64,000 bases of DNA from Pseudovibrio brasiliensis (GCF_018282095.1 NZ_CP074126.1:2614501-2678500); one strand, 5' to 3'; positions 38,593 through 49,464 are shown, numbered from the stretch's first letter. The notes: a model not told the origin generated them from the letters alone. Numbers and translations are program-made.

Positions 38593-39918
38593 TCAACCTT
38601 TTAAGGCAGAAATCAGTTTGTTGACAGCCGCTTCCGGGGTCAACATTTCGCGATCACCGGTTGCACGGTCTTTCACTTCCACTTCACCGGTCTTCAGACC
38701 ACGTGGGCCAACAACCAGCTGATAAGGCAGACCGATCAGATCCATGCTTGCAAATTTCTGGCCTGCACTGGTCTTACGATCATCATAAAGAACCTCAACG
38801 CCAGCTTTTTCCAGCTCAGCATAAACGCTCTCACAAACCTCATCACACTCAGAACCGGCTTTCATGTTGATCAGACCAACATGGAACGGCGCAACTTCTT
38901 TCGGCCAGATAATGCCATCATCATCATGACAAGCTTCGATGATCGCACCCAACAAACGGGAAACACCGATGCCGTAAGAACCCATCTGAACAGGCACTTC
39001 CTTGCCTTCAGCGGTCATCACCTTCGCGCCCATTGGCTCAGAGTACTTGGTGCCGAAGTGGAAGATGTGACCAACTTCAATACCGCGTGCAGACACTTTC
39101 TTGTCTTCTGCAACAGCACCAAACGCAGCTTCATCGTGCATCTCGTCAGTTGCAGCATATGGAGTGGTCCACTGCTCGATGATACCGGAAAGATCACCAT
39201 CAAAATCGGTGTCTTCACCTGGAATTGGCAGACCTAAAATGTCTTTATCCAGGAACACTTCACTCTCGCCAGTAGACGCCAGCACGATGAACTCGTGAGA
39301 CAGATCCCCACCGATTGGGCCAGTGTCCGCTTTCATAGGAATAGCTGTCAGACCCATGCGCGCGAAGGTACGCAGGTACGCCACGAACATACGGTGATAC
39401 GCTTCAGTTGAGCGCTCTTTGTCCAGATCGAAAGAGTAAGCGTCCTTCATCAGGAACTCACGACCACGCATCACGCCAAAACGAGGACGCACTTCATCGC
39501 GGAACTTCCACTGAATGTGATAAAGGTTCAGCGGCAGATCCTTGTAGGAACGCACGTAAGAACGGAAGATATCCGTGATCATCTCTTCGTTGGTTGGGCC
39601 AAAGAGCATTTCGCGCTCATGACGGTCCTCAATGCGCAGCATCTCTTTGCCATACGCATCATAGCGGCCACTTTCGCGCCACAGATCAGCAGGCTGAATG
39701 GTTGGCATAAGCAGCTGCACCGCACCTGAGCGGTTCTGCTCTTCTTCAACAATACGTTGAATCTTGTTCAGCACACGGTGGCCAAGCGGCAGCCATGCAT
39801 AAATCCCGGCTGACTGCTGACGGATCATACCAGCACGCAACATCAGGCGGTGCGATACAATCTCGGCTTCTTTCGGAGTTTCCTTCAAAATAGGCAGGAA
39901 ATATCGGGACAAACGCAT
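38593..39918 (-). CDS. proS: Prolyl-tRNA synthetase (short, alphaproteobacterial type)
   Basis: ProS charges tRNA-Pro. It is a class II synthetase of 441 residues, much shorter than the 570-residue E. coli enzyme, because the cis-editing insertion domain is missing. This short form is usual in alphaproteobacteria. Visible are the N-terminal [22 protein letters not shown], motif 2 [28 protein letters not shown], motif 3 region [17 protein letters not shown], and the anticodon-binding domain at the C-terminus. Editing of Ala-tRNA-Pro would need a free-standing ProX-type enzyme elsewhere. Confidence 0.96.
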   Translation of the reverse strand: MRLSRYFLPILKETPKEAEIVSHRLMLRAGMIRQQSAGIYAWLPLGHRVLNKIQRIVEEEQNRSGAVQLLMPTIQPADLWRESGRYDAYGKEMLRIEDRHEREMLFGPTNEEMITDIFRSYVRSYKDLPLNLYHIQWKFRDEVRPRFGVMRGREFLMKDAYSFDLDKERSTEAYHRMFVAYLRTFARMGLTAIPMKADTGPIGGDLSHEFIVLASTGESEVFLDKDILGLPIPGEDTDFDGDLSGIIEQWTTPYAATDEMHDEAAFGAVAEDKKVSARGIEVGHIFHFGTKYSEPMGAKVMTAEGKEVPVQMGSYGIGVSRLLGAIIEACHDDDGIIWPKEVAPFHVGLINMKAGSECDEVCESVYAELEKAGVEVLYDDRKTSAGQKFASMDLIGLPYQLVVGPRGLKTGEVEVKDRATGDREMLTPEAAVNKLISALKG

Positions 39919-40199
39919 TAGTTTAACTCTTCAGTTTTTAAGGCTAGCAAGCTCAGGTTCACCACCAAGCTTCTCTTCTATGCCTTCTTAGCAAGCAGAA
40001 CGCTCGTTGTAACTGCCAACATGGCTATATGCCAATTTTCTAAGAGACATTTCCCCATGCACGCGGCTTTTGGCCCACCCTTGCTGCTGCAGTGCACAGG
40101 ATTTCCCAAAAATTATAGCTAAAATTTTAGGCAAGCAAAAAATTGCGGCGAATTGATACAAAATGATGACAAACAATTGTGATTACGCTAGTGTCTGTC

Positions 40200-40373
40200 C
40201 AACAACAAAAACAGCACCCTTAAGCGGTGTTGCAAGGTATCGCGATCTTTAGTCTTGGGAGGAAGGTTCTCGGGCGCCCGTTATGGTTGCAGCCGGCACT
40301 CTACGCAAGTGCAAAGAGAACATTTAGACGCGGAACTCGTTCTAATAGCAAGGCTTCGGCCTTGCTTTTTTTT
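40200..40373 (+). ncRNA. Structured small RNA candidate with strong terminator
   Basis: In the 680-base gap between proS and the DUF1467 gene the plus strand shows a dense set of stems. GTTCTC (40266-40271) pairs with GAGAAC (40316-40321). That stem encloses the self-complementary CGGGCGCCCG and the hairpin GCACT-N7-AGTGC. After it come a TTAGA/TCTAA stem and a terminator with a UUCG tetraloop. No plus-strand gene lies downstream, so a trans-acting RNA is more likely than a leader. A copy of GCAAGG at 40232-40237 could also pair with the terminator's 3' arm, so an alternative fold exists. The 5' end is a guess, and I cannot assign a known RNA family. Confidence 0.55.
40348..40373 (+). terminator. 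Terminator of the small RNA candidate
   Basis: GCAAGGC (40348-40354) and GCCTTGC (40359-40365) flank a TTCG tetraloop and are followed by eight T. This is a textbook intrinsic terminator with no gene ending before it. Confidence 0.92.
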
Positions 40374-40503
40374 CGCCGTTTTCTGCCGTTTCCATTCAGT
40401 GAAACCTACTCAGCATAGTCACAGGCACACCACAGATACGCAGAACCGCCTGCACGCATGACGTTATACTCACCTCATCACAAACTGACTTGCCCCCTGA
40501 AAC

Positions 40504-40528
40504 GCAAAAAGCGATTCCGTAGAATCGC
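40504..40528 (-). terminator. Rho-independent terminator after the DUF1467 gene
   Basis: On the minus strand GCGATTC (40522-40528) pairs with GAATCGC (40511-40517) around a 4-base loop, followed by TTTTTGCG. It ends the nuo-side gene run before proS. Confidence 0.8.
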
Positions 40529-40601
40529 TCAGCATTCGTCTTGATGGATATGTCTGTAACTCTCTGATTTTGCGCCACACATTTGATGTGCAAAAGCAAA
40601 A

Positions 40602-40880
40602 TCAGGATGGGGCATTGCCCATAAACTGATCAACCAGTGGAAACAGCTGCGCTCCAAGACCAGATTCCAAGAACCAATAGACCCCGGCAAACACGATGGT
40701 CGTGACGATGGTGTTGATGATCACCTTCTTCAGCAGCTGCGGGTTCTTAGGAGCGCTCTCGGTCGTGCCCGGAATAACGTCACCTTCTTCCGCTTGCGTG
40801 CGCACCCCAAAAGGCAAAATGGCCAGAAATAAAATCCACCACATCATGAAATAGAGTGCAACGAGTAGCGGCGTAGCCAT
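40602..40880 (-). CDS. DUF1467 family small membrane protein
   Basis: The 92-residue protein matches the DUF1467 pattern of alphaproteobacteria. A first membrane helix (about residues 5-25, ending in LPFGVRTQ) is followed by a short acidic linker with PGTTESAPKNP. A basic stretch and a second membrane helix (about 51-71) complete it. The function is unknown. The position between mce and proS is conserved in this bacterial group. It lies about 150 bases after mce and has its own terminator. Confidence 0.88.
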   Translation of the reverse strand: MATPLLVALYFMMWWILFLAILPFGVRTQAEEGDVIPGTTESAPKNPQLLKKVIINTIVTTIVFAGVYWFLESGLGAQLFPLVDQFMGNAPS

Positions 40881-41028
40881 AAATCTGCTCCAGGGGTTTC
40901 TTGTTGTGTCTGCGGCTGGTCACTTATATCACAAAGCAACCAGCCAGCTAGATAGTTCTACCTACAAGAAATGGACGCAGGCCGAAAGACATCCAGTTTT
41001 CACAAACCACAAGTCTTTCAAAGCAACC

Positions 41029-41433
41029 TTAAGCCTGTTCCAGCTCGGTCAGCGTGCCGAGGAAGTCTTTTGGATGCAGGAACAGCACTGGCTTGCCGTG
41101 CGCGCCGATCTTCGGCTCACCATCACCAAGAATGCGGGCGCCATTAGCCACCAGCTGATCACGCGCAGCAATGATGTCATCCACTTCGTAGCAAATGTGG
41201 TGAATACCGCCCTGAGTATTGCGCTCCAGGAACTTGTTGATCGGAGAGTTCTCGCCAAGTGGCTCCAGCAGCTCAATCTTGGTGTTTGGCAGTTCAACAA
41301 ACACAGTAGAAACGCCGTGGTCTGGCTGCGCAACTTTGTCAGACACAATGCCACCAAGGGTATCACGATACACCTTCAGCGCTTCTTCCATATCCAACAC
41401 AGCAATCGCTACGTGGTTTAGTCGTCCAATCAT
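41029..41433 (-). CDS. mce: Methylmalonyl-CoA epimerase
   Basis: The enzyme interconverts (S)- and (R)-methylmalonyl-CoA in propionate and branched-chain degradation. The 134 residues form two VOC (glyoxalase-like) repeats. The metal ligands are in GRLNHVAIAV (His), TKIELLEPL (Glu), GGIHHICYEVDDI (His) and the C-terminal GTLTELEQ (Glu). I chose the ATG at 41433, with GGGAGGACC just upstream; the frame is open to 41505 without support. A hairpin terminator lies between it and rnj, so it may have its own promoter. Confidence 0.94.
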   Translation of the reverse strand: MIGRLNHVAIAVLDMEEALKVYRDTLGGIVSDKVAQPDHGVSTVFVELPNTKIELLEPLGENSPINKFLERNTQGGIHHICYEVDDIIAARDQLVANGARILGDGEPKIGAHGKPVLFLHPKDFLGTLTELEQA

Positions 41434-41499
41434 GGCGGTCCTCCCAATAACTCTTTGCTCTAAGGAACAGATTTCCCACGCAAAGTCCATTGGATCAAA

Positions 41500-41540
41500 A
41501 GTCAAAGGCCGCAGATGATGTCCTCACCTGCGGCCTTCAA
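41500..41540 (-). terminator. Hairpin terminator of rnj
   Basis: AAGGCCGCAG (41505-41514) pairs with CTGCGGCCTT (41528-41537) around a 13-base loop. On the minus strand the stem ends in TT and continues TGACTTTTG, about 25 bases past the rnj stop. Confidence 0.7.
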
Positions 41541-41563
41541 AATCTCAATTCGCACAAAGCTAA

Positions 41564-43231
41564 TCAGACGCGTTGCACCAGCGCTTTGCAAAGTGGCTTC
41601 TTGCCCCAATGCTCCACAACCGCATAACGCCCAGACCGGCGCGCCGCTTCACGAACCAGTTCAACATCCCGGCGACGGCTTTTAGGAATGGAGATTACAG
41701 CGCCATAAACAGCATCACGCACAACGTCTTCAAACGGCGTACCATCCTCGGTTTCATCCGGCATGCCAAACAACACCACATCGATGTCGCCCAGCAGCTC
41801 ACCACGGCCATCCACGATGAGAGAAACCGTCACGCAGCCACCATAAGAAAGTTTGCGACGCTCCTGCACACCGGTCTCTTCCGGCGCAGCCACCAGACGA
41901 CCATCGCGAACAAGAATACCAGCAGGCGCCTCATCAATAACCTTAAGCCCACCCGGATGCAGACGAACCATGTCGCCATCGCGGATGATCTTGACGTCTT
42001 TCACGCCCTTGCTCTCGGCAAAGTCCTTATGGCACTGCAAATGCAGGGGCTCACCATGAACCGGCAGAACCTTTTTCGGGCGCACAAGGTTATAAACCTG
42101 ATCCAGCTCACCACGGCGTGGGTGACCAGATACATGCACCAGAGCGTCACGGTCTGTCACCACCTGAAGCCCCTGTTGGGTCAGCTGGTTGATGATGCCG
42201 TAAACAGCCTTTTCGTTACCCGGAATGGTACGACTGGAGAAAATAACCATATCACCAGCTGACAAACCAATCTGACGATGCTGATCCCCGGCAATACGCG
42301 CCATAGCAGCACGGGCTTCACCCTGAGAACCAGTGCACAGCGCCACAACCTTATCACGCGGCAAAGATCCATAAGTCTCTTCATCACGAAACGGTGCCAA
42401 ACCATCAAGATAGCCAAGATCACGCGCAATCTCGACAGTACGCTGCATGGAACGGCCAATCACCACAATTTCACGTTCCGCAGCCATTGCCGCTTCCGCC
42501 ACCGCACGCATACGCGCAACGTTGGAGGCGAACGTGGTCACCGCCACACGGTTCGGCGCTTCCTTGATGATGCGGGTCAGCTCTTCCTTCACATCCGCTT
42601 CACTCGGGCTCACCCCATCACGAACCGCGTTAGTGCTGTCGCAAACGAAAACATCAACGCCTTCGTCGCCCAGCTCACGCAAACGCTGCAGATCAATCGC
42701 TTTACCCACACCCGGTGTCAGATCAATCTTCCAGTCACCGGAATGCAGAACCAGCTGTCCGCCGATACGGATAGCCAAAGCACACGGCTCCGGGATCGAG
42801 TGGGTCATGGTCACCAGCTCAATATCAAAGATACCGGCTTTGAACCGATCCCCTTGATTAACAACCGTCACTGGAATTTGGTAATCTGCTCCATCACCAA
42901 TCAACTTGGCTTCCAGAAGGCGTGCAGTAAACGGTGTGGCATAGACCGGCAGTTCAAGACGCTTCCAGAGATAGGACAGTGCGCCATAGTGGTCTTCATG
43001 CGCGTGGGTGATAACGATCCCATCAATGCGGGAACGCTCTTCTTCCAGAAAGCGAATGTCCGGAAGAACCAGATCCACGCCCGGCATTTCAGGACCGGCG
43101 AAGGACACACCAAAATCAACGATCAGCCAGCGACGATCATCCTCAGGTCCATATCCGTAAAGACCCAGGTTCATACCAATTTCGCCAACACCGCCCAAAG
43201 GCAGGAACACGAGCTCTTCAGTGCTCGACAT
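41564..43231 (-). CDS. rnj: Ribonuclease J
   Basis: RNase J is a metallo-beta-lactamase/beta-CASP nuclease with 5'-exonuclease and endonuclease activity, used in rRNA maturation and mRNA turnover. The 555 residues contain the zinc motif HAHEDH at 76-81, VLHSGDWKIDLTPG and FVCDSTNAVRDGVSPSE. The beta-CASP part has TFASNVARMRAV and CTGSQGEARAAM, followed by HVSGHPRRGEL and LPVHGEPLHL. It lies downstream of birA after 132 bases. In some alphaproteobacteria a type III pantothenate kinase gene lies between the two; none is present here. Confidence 0.95.
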   Translation of the reverse strand: MSSTEELVFLPLGGVGEIGMNLGLYGYGPEDDRRWLIVDFGVSFAGPEMPGVDLVLPDIRFLEEERSRIDGIVITHAHEDHYGALSYLWKRLELPVYATPFTARLLEAKLIGDGADYQIPVTVVNQGDRFKAGIFDIELVTMTHSIPEPCALAIRIGGQLVLHSGDWKIDLTPGVGKAIDLQRLRELGDEGVDVFVCDSTNAVRDGVSPSEADVKEELTRIIKEAPNRVAVTTFASNVARMRAVAEAAMAAEREIVVIGRSMQRTVEIARDLGYLDGLAPFRDEETYGSLPRDKVVALCTGSQGEARAAMARIAGDQHRQIGLSAGDMVIFSSRTIPGNEKAVYGIINQLTQQGLQVVTDRDALVHVSGHPRRGELDQVYNLVRPKKVLPVHGEPLHLQCHKDFAESKGVKDVKIIRDGDMVRLHPGGLKVIDEAPAGILVRDGRLVAAPEETGVQERRKLSYGGCVTVSLIVDGRGELLGDIDVVLFGMPDETEDGTPFEDVVRDAVYGAVISIPKSRRRDVELVREAARRSGRYAVVEHWGKKPLCKALVQRV

Positions 43232-43363
43232 CTAAGACTCCTTCAAAGCATGCTCTGCAAAATGGTCCCGGTTACGGAACAAGAACACGCTGATAAACTC
43301 TATGCCCTGTCAGACGTGTGGCTTCATCTCTTCAAAAGCCAGCACCACGTGCTTTGCACGTCG

Positions 43364-44140
43364 TCAGGAAAAGAAAACATCACCGGCTGTCACCAGCCGC
43401 TCGCCGCCATGATCCATTTTCACGATCAGTCGGCCCATTTGGTCGATATCTATAAAGACACCGGAAAATTCTTCATTGCTCAGGCGAACGCGGATTGATT
43501 TTCCACGCCCCACGGCGCGCCGCAACCATGCAGATCTGATCTCCTCAAACCCACTGGCTGCCTTCCACGTTTCCAGCCATCGTGCGAAGCTTTGCGCAAG
43601 TGCATCAAACACCTGGCTCGGGTCACACATGTACCCCATGCTGCGCAAATCCGTAACAGCATAATCACCAAGATCCGGGTGATGAGACACGTTGACGCCA
43701 AAACCGCACACAAGGCACAGCTCACCATTAGGCCCACTTTCGCTCTCAAGCAAGATGCCAGAGACCTTTTGTCCGTCAATGAGCACATCGTTGGGCCACT
43801 TCAGCTGCGCCAGATTATGCGCGCCAGTTGCCCGCTCAATAGCCTCGCCAAGTGCAAGAGCCGCCACAAATGGCAACTGAACGATCTTCTCATTCTGCAC
43901 GTCAACGCGCAGCAGAACAGAAGCAAACAGATTGCCCGATTCAGAAGTCCACTCACGTCCCCGGCGCCCTCGTCCAGTCACCTGAATATCGGAGCGCACC
44001 CATAGGTTACCGGGATGCCCATCCCGCGCTTTTTGTAGGCCGTAGGAGTTGGTGGAACCGATTTGATCGTAGTGCTCAAAACAAAAGCCCGGCGCTGAGC
44101 GCACCGGGCCTTCGTCTTTTAATTGTCCAAGGTTCATCAT
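43364..44140 (-). CDS. birA: Biotin-[acetyl-CoA-carboxylase] ligase BirA
   Basis: BirA activates biotin as biotinyl-AMP and attaches it to the carboxyl carrier protein. The protein has about 258 residues and lacks the N-terminal DNA-binding domain, so it is a ligase only and not a repressor. Motifs are IGSTNSYGLQKARDG, the biotin loop TGRGRRGREWTSESGNLFASVLLR, LKWPNDVLIDGQKVSGIL and a small C-terminal SH3-like domain. The start is uncertain: I chose the ATG at 44140 just after nuoN, but ATG 44137 and a later GTG are possible. A terminator-like hairpin falls inside the first codons. Confidence 0.92.
   Translation of the reverse strand: MMNLGQLKDEGPVRSAPGFCFEHYDQIGSTNSYGLQKARDGHPGNLWVRSDIQVTGRGRRGREWTSESGNLFASVLLRVDVQNEKIVQLPFVAALALGEAIERATGAHNLAQLKWPNDVLIDGQKVSGILLESESGPNGELCLVCGFGVNVSHHPDLGDYAVTDLRSMGYMCDPSQVFDALAQSFARWLETWKAASGFEEIRSAWLRRAVGRGKSIRVRLSNEEFSGVFIDIDQMGRLIVKMDHGGERLVTAGDVFFS
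44077..44110 (-). terminator. Terminator-like hairpin at the nuoN-birA junction
   Basis: On the minus strand GCCCGG (44104-44109) pairs with CCGGGC (44087-44092), with further G-C pairs possible inside, followed by TTTTGTTTTG. It lies within the first part of the birA frame and could end most nuo transcripts. Confidence 0.5.
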
Positions 44141-44147
44141 CGATGCA

Positions 44148-45590
44148 CTAGAACAGAACGCCAGCTGCGTTGGCAGCAGCATTCATGATTGGCTCTGGCA
44201 TGATGAAGAACAGTCCGACAACTGCACTGGAAAGACCCAGTACAATTTTCATTTCACCGGACATTGGCAGGAACTCACCAGTCGCATCATCAAAGAACAT
44301 GACCTTGATCACACGCAGGTAATAGTAAGCAGCCACAACGCTGGTCACCAGACCGATCACCACCAATGGAGCAAGACCTGCGTCCATCGCAGCGATGAAG
44401 ACGTAGAACTTACCGAAGAAGCCGATGAGCGGAGGCAGACCAGTCAGAGAGAACATGATCACAGCCAGCAGCACAGCCATTGGCAGGTTGGTCTTGGAAA
44501 GACCAGCCAGATCAGAAATTTCTTCAACCATGCCTTCCTTGCGGCGCATGGACAGGATGCAGGCAAACGCACCCAGTGTCATGGCAAGGTAAGCGGTCAT
44601 GAAGACGATCAGACCATGTACACCAGCTTCAGTACCAGCTGCCAGACCTACCAGCGCGTAACCCATGTTACCGATGGAAGAGTAAGCCATCAGACGTTTG
44701 ATGTTCTTCTGACCAATCGCAGCAAACGCACCAAGCGCCATAGAAGCGATTGCGATGAACACAACGATCTGCTGCCAGTCAGTGGTCACGTCACCCAGAG
44801 CTTCAATCAGCACGCGGATCAGCATACCAAACGCAGCAATCTTAGGTGCTGCCGCAAAGAAGGCAGTCACTGGAGTTGGCGCACCCTCGTAAACGTCCGG
44901 GGTCCACATGTGGAATGGAACCGCAGAGATCTTGAAGGCAATACCTGCCAGCATGAACACGATACCAAACACCAGGCCCAGAGACGCGCGCTCTTCAGTC
45001 AGAGCCGCCGCGATACCGACAAAGTCAGTGTGACCGGTAAAGCCGTAGATGAAGGACATACCGTAAAGCAGCATGCCGGAAGACAACGCACCAAGGACGA
45101 AGTACTTCAGACCAGCCTCAGTAGAGCGAACAGAGTCACGGTTGATCGAAGCGACCACGTAAAGCGCCAGAGACTGCAGCTCAACACCCAGATACATAGA
45201 GATCAGGTCGTTGGCAGAAAGCATCAGCATCATACCAACGGTCGCAATCACGATGAGGATCGGGTACTCGAAGCGGTCAAAGTTCTGAGAACGGGCATAA
45301 GCAACGGACATTGCAATGGCAAAACCGGAACCGATCAGCACCAGCACTTTCATGTACTGGGAGAACGCGTCCTGAATGAAAGCGCCATTGAAAGTGGTGC
45401 CGTAATGCGGGCTCACCAGCAGGATCAGACCTGCAACAGTGAGCAACGCAACGCAGATACCCGTTACCAGCGGAGTAGATTTCTCTCCACCAAATGCACC
45501 AACCATCAGCAGGACCATGGCACCGAGAACCAGAAGGATCTCAGGCATCACCGGCATCAGATCAGGAATTGCTAGAAGCTCAGCATTCAT
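44148..45590 (-). CDS. nuoN: NADH-quinone oxidoreductase subunit N
   Basis: NuoN is one of the three antiporter-like proton-pumping membrane subunits of complex I. The 480 residues form about 14 membrane helices, with the typical [20 protein letters not shown]-like [48 protein letters not shown] and [12 protein letters not shown]. The pumping Glu and Lys residues sit in these helices. It is the last nuo gene, 18 bases after nuoM. Confidence 0.97.
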   Translation of the reverse strand: MNAELLAIPDLMPVMPEILLVLGAMVLLMVGAFGGEKSTPLVTGICVALLTVAGLILLVSPHYGTTFNGAFIQDAFSQYMKVLVLIGSGFAIAMSVAYARSQNFDRFEYPILIVIATVGMMLMLSANDLISMYLGVELQSLALYVVASINRDSVRSTEAGLKYFVLGALSSGMLLYGMSFIYGFTGHTDFVGIAAALTEERASLGLVFGIVFMLAGIAFKISAVPFHMWTPDVYEGAPTPVTAFFAAAPKIAAFGMLIRVLIEALGDVTTDWQQIVVFIAIASMALGAFAAIGQKNIKRLMAYSSIGNMGYALVGLAAGTEAGVHGLIVFMTAYLAMTLGAFACILSMRRKEGMVEEISDLAGLSKTNLPMAVLLAVIMFSLTGLPPLIGFFGKFYVFIAAMDAGLAPLVVIGLVTSVVAAYYYLRVIKVMFFDDATGEFLPMSGEMKIVLGLSSAVVGLFFIMPEPIMNAAANAAGVLF

Positions 45591-45608
45591 GAGTGCACAG
45601 CTCCCCTG

Positions 45609-47135
45609 TTAATGGCTGACAGCTGCAGCAGCGTGAGTGGCGATGCCACCTGCTTCTAGTGCAGCGTTATAGTTTTCGATAAGGGCACCAACGGACGCGG
45701 ACGTCACATCCAGCACCGCTGCCGGATAAAACCCGAAGAAGATCGTCAAAATGATCAGTGGAGCCAGGATCAGCTTCTCACGCCCAGTCAGGTCCAGCAT
45801 GGACTTGAGGCTTTCCTTCTCCAGCGCACCAAAGACGACGCGGCGGTAGAGGAACAGAGCGTAAGCAGCAGACAGGATCACACCGGTCGCAGCAAAGAAC
45901 GCAACCCATGTGTTCACCTGGAACACACCAATCATAGTCAGGAACTCACCCACAAAGCCGGCAGTACCTGGCAGACCAACGTTCGCCATGGTGAAGATCA
46001 TGAAGGCAACAGCGTAACGCGGCATGTTGTTTACGAGGCCACCATAAGCCGTAATCTGACGGGTATGCATGCGGTCGTAGATAACACCAACACACAGGAA
46101 CAGTGCGCCAGAAATCAGACCGTGAGCCAGCATCATGAAGATCGCGCCTTCAATACCCTGCGCATTCGCAGAGAAGATACCCATAGTCACGAAGCCCATG
46201 TGAGCGACGGATGAGTAAGCGATCAGCTTCTTGATGTCTTCCTGAGCCAGCGCCACCAAGGAGGTGTAGATGATCGCCACAATGGAAAGTGTGAAGATCA
46301 GCGGCGCGAACATGTCACTCGCAATCGGGAACATTGGCAGAGAGAAGCGCAGGAAACCGTAACCACCCATTTTCAGGAGGATCGCTGCCAGAACAACAGA
46401 ACCAGCAGTCGGTGCTTCCACGTGCGCATCCGGCAACCATGTGTGAACCGGCCACATCGGCATCTTCACAGCAAAGCTTGCGAAGAATGCCAGCCACAGC
46501 CAGGTCTGCATCTGTGCAGGGAAATCACTCTTGTCAAGCAGTTCCACGATGTCCAGCGTACCAGCCTGCCAGTACATAGCCATGATAGCAGCGAGCATCA
46601 GCACGGAGCCAAGCAAGGTGTACAGGAAGAACTTGTAGCTCGCGTATACACGGCGCGGACCACCCCAGACACCGATGATCAGGAACATCGGAATGAGGCC
46701 AGCCTCGAAGAATACGTAAAACAGTACCAGATCCAGCGCACAGAACACACCGATCATCAGTGTTTCCAGCACCAGGAAGGCGATCATGTATTCTTTCACG
46801 CGGTCCTGAATACTATCCCAGCTTGCCAGAATACAAAGTGGCATCAGGAAAGTGGTCAGAATGACGAACAGCATGGAAATGCCGTCCACACCCATGTGGT
46901 AGGTGAAAGTATCACCGAACCAGTCGTACTTCTCAACCATCTGGAAACCTGGGTTCTCATTGGTGAACCCACCCCAGATGAACAGGGAGACGATGAATGT
47001 GAAGGTCGTTGTAATCAGCGCAACACGCCGAATGTTTGTCTTCGCATCGGGATCATCACCCCGCACCAGTAGGATGAAAAGAACACCTACCAGCGGGAGA
47101 AATGTTGTGATGGAAAGGATGGACCAGTCGTTCAT
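45609..47135 (-). CDS. nuoM: NADH-quinone oxidoreductase subunit M
   Basis: NuoM is the second antiporter-like proton-channel subunit of complex I. The 508 residues include [22 protein letters not shown] with the key Glu, [23 protein letters not shown] with the key Lys, and [15 protein letters not shown] chose the ATG at 47135, which overlaps the nuoL stop by one base (TAATG). The frame is open to 47246 inside nuoL, but that extension is not hydrophobic. Confidence 0.97.
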   Translation of the reverse strand: MNDWSILSITTFLPLVGVLFILLVRGDDPDAKTNIRRVALITTTFTFIVSLFIWGGFTNENPGFQMVEKYDWFGDTFTYHMGVDGISMLFVILTTFLMPLCILASWDSIQDRVKEYMIAFLVLETLMIGVFCALDLVLFYVFFEAGLIPMFLIIGVWGGPRRVYASYKFFLYTLLGSVLMLAAIMAMYWQAGTLDIVELLDKSDFPAQMQTWLWLAFFASFAVKMPMWPVHTWLPDAHVEAPTAGSVVLAAILLKMGGYGFLRFSLPMFPIASDMFAPLIFTLSIVAIIYTSLVALAQEDIKKLIAYSSVAHMGFVTMGIFSANAQGIEGAIFMMLAHGLISGALFLCVGVIYDRMHTRQITAYGGLVNNMPRYAVAFMIFTMANVGLPGTAGFVGEFLTMIGVFQVNTWVAFFAATGVILSAAYALFLYRRVVFGALEKESLKSMLDLTGREKLILAPLIILTIFFGFYPAAVLDVTSASVGALIENYNAALEAGGIATHAAAAVSH

Positions 47136-49111
47136 TAATGAACTCCCCCACCGGAGAACATGGCCAGGGTGACGAAGAAGGCAACCCCGATCAACATGGC
47201 GAATGCGTAGTGATAGATGTAGCCAGACTGCAGGCGAACAACCCAACCGGTCACCTGCTGAACGCGTGAGGCAATACCATCAGGACCAAGTCCGTCGATA
47301 ACTGTGCCATCACCACGCTTCCACAGGAAGCGGCCAAGTGCCATAGCAGGCTTCACAAACAGGAAGTCATAAAGCTCATCGAAGTACCACTTGTTCAGGA
47401 GGAACTTGTAAAGTGGCTGATGACGCTCTGCCAGAGCCTTCGGCATGTCTGGTTTTGCGATGTAGAATACGTAAGCGATGATGAAGCCGGTGATCATTGC
47501 GAAGGTCGGAGACCAAGCAACCAGCCAATGCACGTGGTGCATTTCTTCAATCACAGCAAGTTCACTGTTAGTACCGCCAAAGACGTCTTTCCAGAAGTGC
47601 GCATAGTCATGACCCATGAACGCTTCTTTGAAAGCCATACCAGCAAACAGTGCGCCGATAGATAGAAGGATCAATGGAACCAGCATGACCCATGGGCTTT
47701 CATGGATGTGTTTCATCACATCAACAGAAGCGCGTGGTTTGCCATGGAAGGTCATGAACACAAGACGCCAGCTGTAGAAGCTTGTCAGCAGTGCAGCAAG
47801 GACAGTCGCCCAATAAGCGTAACTTGCAAAGGCATTATGACCAACATAAGCAGCTTCGATAATCGCATCTTTGGAAACGAAGCCTGCTGTACCAGCGAGG
47901 CCTGGAATACCGAAACCTGTCAGTGCCAGCGTACCAATCATCATAGTCCAGTAGGTCCATGGGATGTGCTTGCGCAGGCCGCCCATCTTACGCATGTCCT
48001 GCTCGTCGGAAACCGCATGGATAACGGAACCGGCGCAAAGGAACAGAAGCGCTTTAAAGAAGGCGTGTGTGAACAGGTGGAAGATACCAACACCGAACGC
48101 GCCCACACCCAGAGCAACAAACATGTAACCCAGCTGGGAACAGGTGGAATATGCAATCACGCGCTTGATGTCGTTCTGCACACAGCCAATGGTCGCTGCA
48201 AAGAAGGCGGTGGTCGCACCGAAGAAGGTCACAACTGTCATCGCAGTTGGTGCCAGTTCAAAGATCGGCGCAAGACGCGCCACCATGAACACACCAGCTG
48301 TCACCATGGTCGCTGCGTGGATCAGCGCGGAAACAGGCGTTGGGCCTTCCATCGCATCCGGCAACCAGGTGTGAAGCAGGAACTGAGCTGACTTACCCAT
48401 AGCACCCATGAACAGCAGCAGACAAACAACTGTCAGCGCAGGTTCAGCCATCAACTCATAACCCAGGAAGTTCAGCACAGGCTCTTTGTTCTCAAGAAGA
48501 GATGGGCCACTTGCGAAAATCGAGGTGAAGTCGATGGAGCCATACAGGTAGAAGACACCGAAGATACCCAGAGCGAAACCAAAGTCACCCACGCGGTTGA
48601 CGATGAACGCTTTCATCGCAGCCGCGTTAGCAGATGGTTTCTGGTACCAGAAGCCGATCAGCAGGTAAGATGCCAGACCAACGCCTTCCCAACCAAAGAA
48701 CATCTGCAGCAGGTCATCAGCAGTGACCAGTGTCAGCATCGCAAAGGTGAAGAGCGAAAGGTAGGCAAAGAACCGCGGACGATGCGGATCGTGGTGCATG
48801 TACCCGATAGAGTAAATGTGAACCAGACAGGACACAGAGTTCACAACCACCAGCATCACTGCGGTGAGTGTATCCACGCGGATTGTCCAGTTAACCGAAA
48901 GATCCCCTGAGGTGATCCAGCGGAAAATGGTAATAAGCTGCGTGCTTTCTGAACCAAGCCCGTATTGAAAAAACACCACCCATGACAGAAGGGCTGCGAC
49001 AATCATGAAGCCGCTGGTGATGTACTCGCTGGCTTTGACCCCAAGCCGATTGCCGAATAGCCCGACAATCAGGAAGCCAAGCAACGGCAGAAAAACGATT
49101 GCTGAAAACAT
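47135..49111 (-). CDS. nuoL: NADH-quinone oxidoreductase subunit L
   Basis: NuoL is the distal antiporter-like subunit, with a lateral helix that clamps NuoM and NuoN. The 658 residues show [18 protein letters not shown] with the key Glu, [31 protein letters not shown] with the key Lys, and [12 protein letters not shown]. An amphipathic lateral-helix region lies near the C-terminus. It lies 7 bases from nuoK and overlaps nuoM. Confidence 0.97.
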   Translation of the reverse strand: MFSAIVFLPLLGFLIVGLFGNRLGVKASEYITSGFMIVAALLSWVVFFQYGLGSESTQLITIFRWITSGDLSVNWTIRVDTLTAVMLVVVNSVSCLVHIYSIGYMHHDPHRPRFFAYLSLFTFAMLTLVTADDLLQMFFGWEGVGLASYLLIGFWYQKPSANAAAMKAFIVNRVGDFGFALGIFGVFYLYGSIDFTSIFASGPSLLENKEPVLNFLGYELMAEPALTVVCLLLFMGAMGKSAQFLLHTWLPDAMEGPTPVSALIHAATMVTAGVFMVARLAPIFELAPTAMTVVTFFGATTAFFAATIGCVQNDIKRVIAYSTCSQLGYMFVALGVGAFGVGIFHLFTHAFFKALLFLCAGSVIHAVSDEQDMRKMGGLRKHIPWTYWTMMIGTLALTGFGIPGLAGTAGFVSKDAIIEAAYVGHNAFASYAYWATVLAALLTSFYSWRLVFMTFHGKPRASVDVMKHIHESPWVMLVPLILLSIGALFAGMAFKEAFMGHDYAHFWKDVFGGTNSELAVIEEMHHVHWLVAWSPTFAMITGFIIAYVFYIAKPDMPKALAERHQPLYKFLLNKWYFDELYDFLFVKPAMALGRFLWKRGDGTVIDGLGPDGIASRVQQVTGWVVRLQSGYIYHYAFAMLIGVAFFVTLAMFSGGGVH

Positions 49112-49118
49112 CCGCCCC

Positions 49119-49427
49119 TCAGCCTTTCATCATATTGATGTCTTCCACGGCGATAGAGCCGCGGTTACGGAAGTAAACAACCAGAATAGCAAGACCAATG
49201 GCCGCCTCTGCAGCTGCAACGGTAAGAACCAGGAGCGCAAAGATCTGACCAACCATGTCCTGCATGAAGTAGGAAAATGCCACCAGGTTGATGTTAACTG
49301 CGAGCAGTAAGAGCTCGATAGACATCAGGATGACGATGACGTTCTTCCGGTTGAGGAAGATGCCAAAGATCCCGATGGTGAATAGGATCGCTGCGACCCC
49401 GAGATAATGCGCTAAGCCAATTTCCAT
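49119..49427 (-). CDS. nuoK: NADH-quinone oxidoreductase subunit K
   Basis: NuoK is a three-helix subunit in the proton path linking the quinone site to the pumps. The 102 residues contain the conserved [16 protein letters not shown] with the essential Glu in helix 2, and [13 protein letters not shown] with the second Glu. It follows nuoJ after 111 bases that hold a nested hairpin. Confidence 0.97.
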   Translation of the reverse strand: MEIGLAHYLGVAAILFTIGIFGIFLNRKNVIVILMSIELLLLAVNINLVAFSYFMQDMVGQIFALLVLTVAAAEAAIGLAILVVYFRNRGSIAVEDINMMKG

Positions 49428-49464
49428 GGGCGCCTCTCAGTGCTCCCCGTGTTCTATTCAAACT

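Noticed and set aside
39988-40176. 62-codon minus-strand frame with a hydrophobic start upstream of proS
   Set aside because: It starts with TTG, has no ribosome-binding site, and its second half is not membrane-like.
40200-40373. Naming the RNA as 6S RNA or the speF leader
   Set aside because: I could not show the 6S central bubble and closing stem, and no ornithine decarboxylase gene follows as expected for a speF leader; the family is left open.
43232-43363. Possible remnant of a pantothenate kinase gene (coaX) between birA and rnj
   Set aside because: The 132-base gap shows no residual kinase motif, and absence of coaX here is common enough not to imply decay.
42278-43498. 406-codon open frame on the plus strand opposite rnj
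   Set aside because: It is antisense to the well-supported RNase J gene and has no recognisable motifs; codon bias of the real gene explains the open frame.
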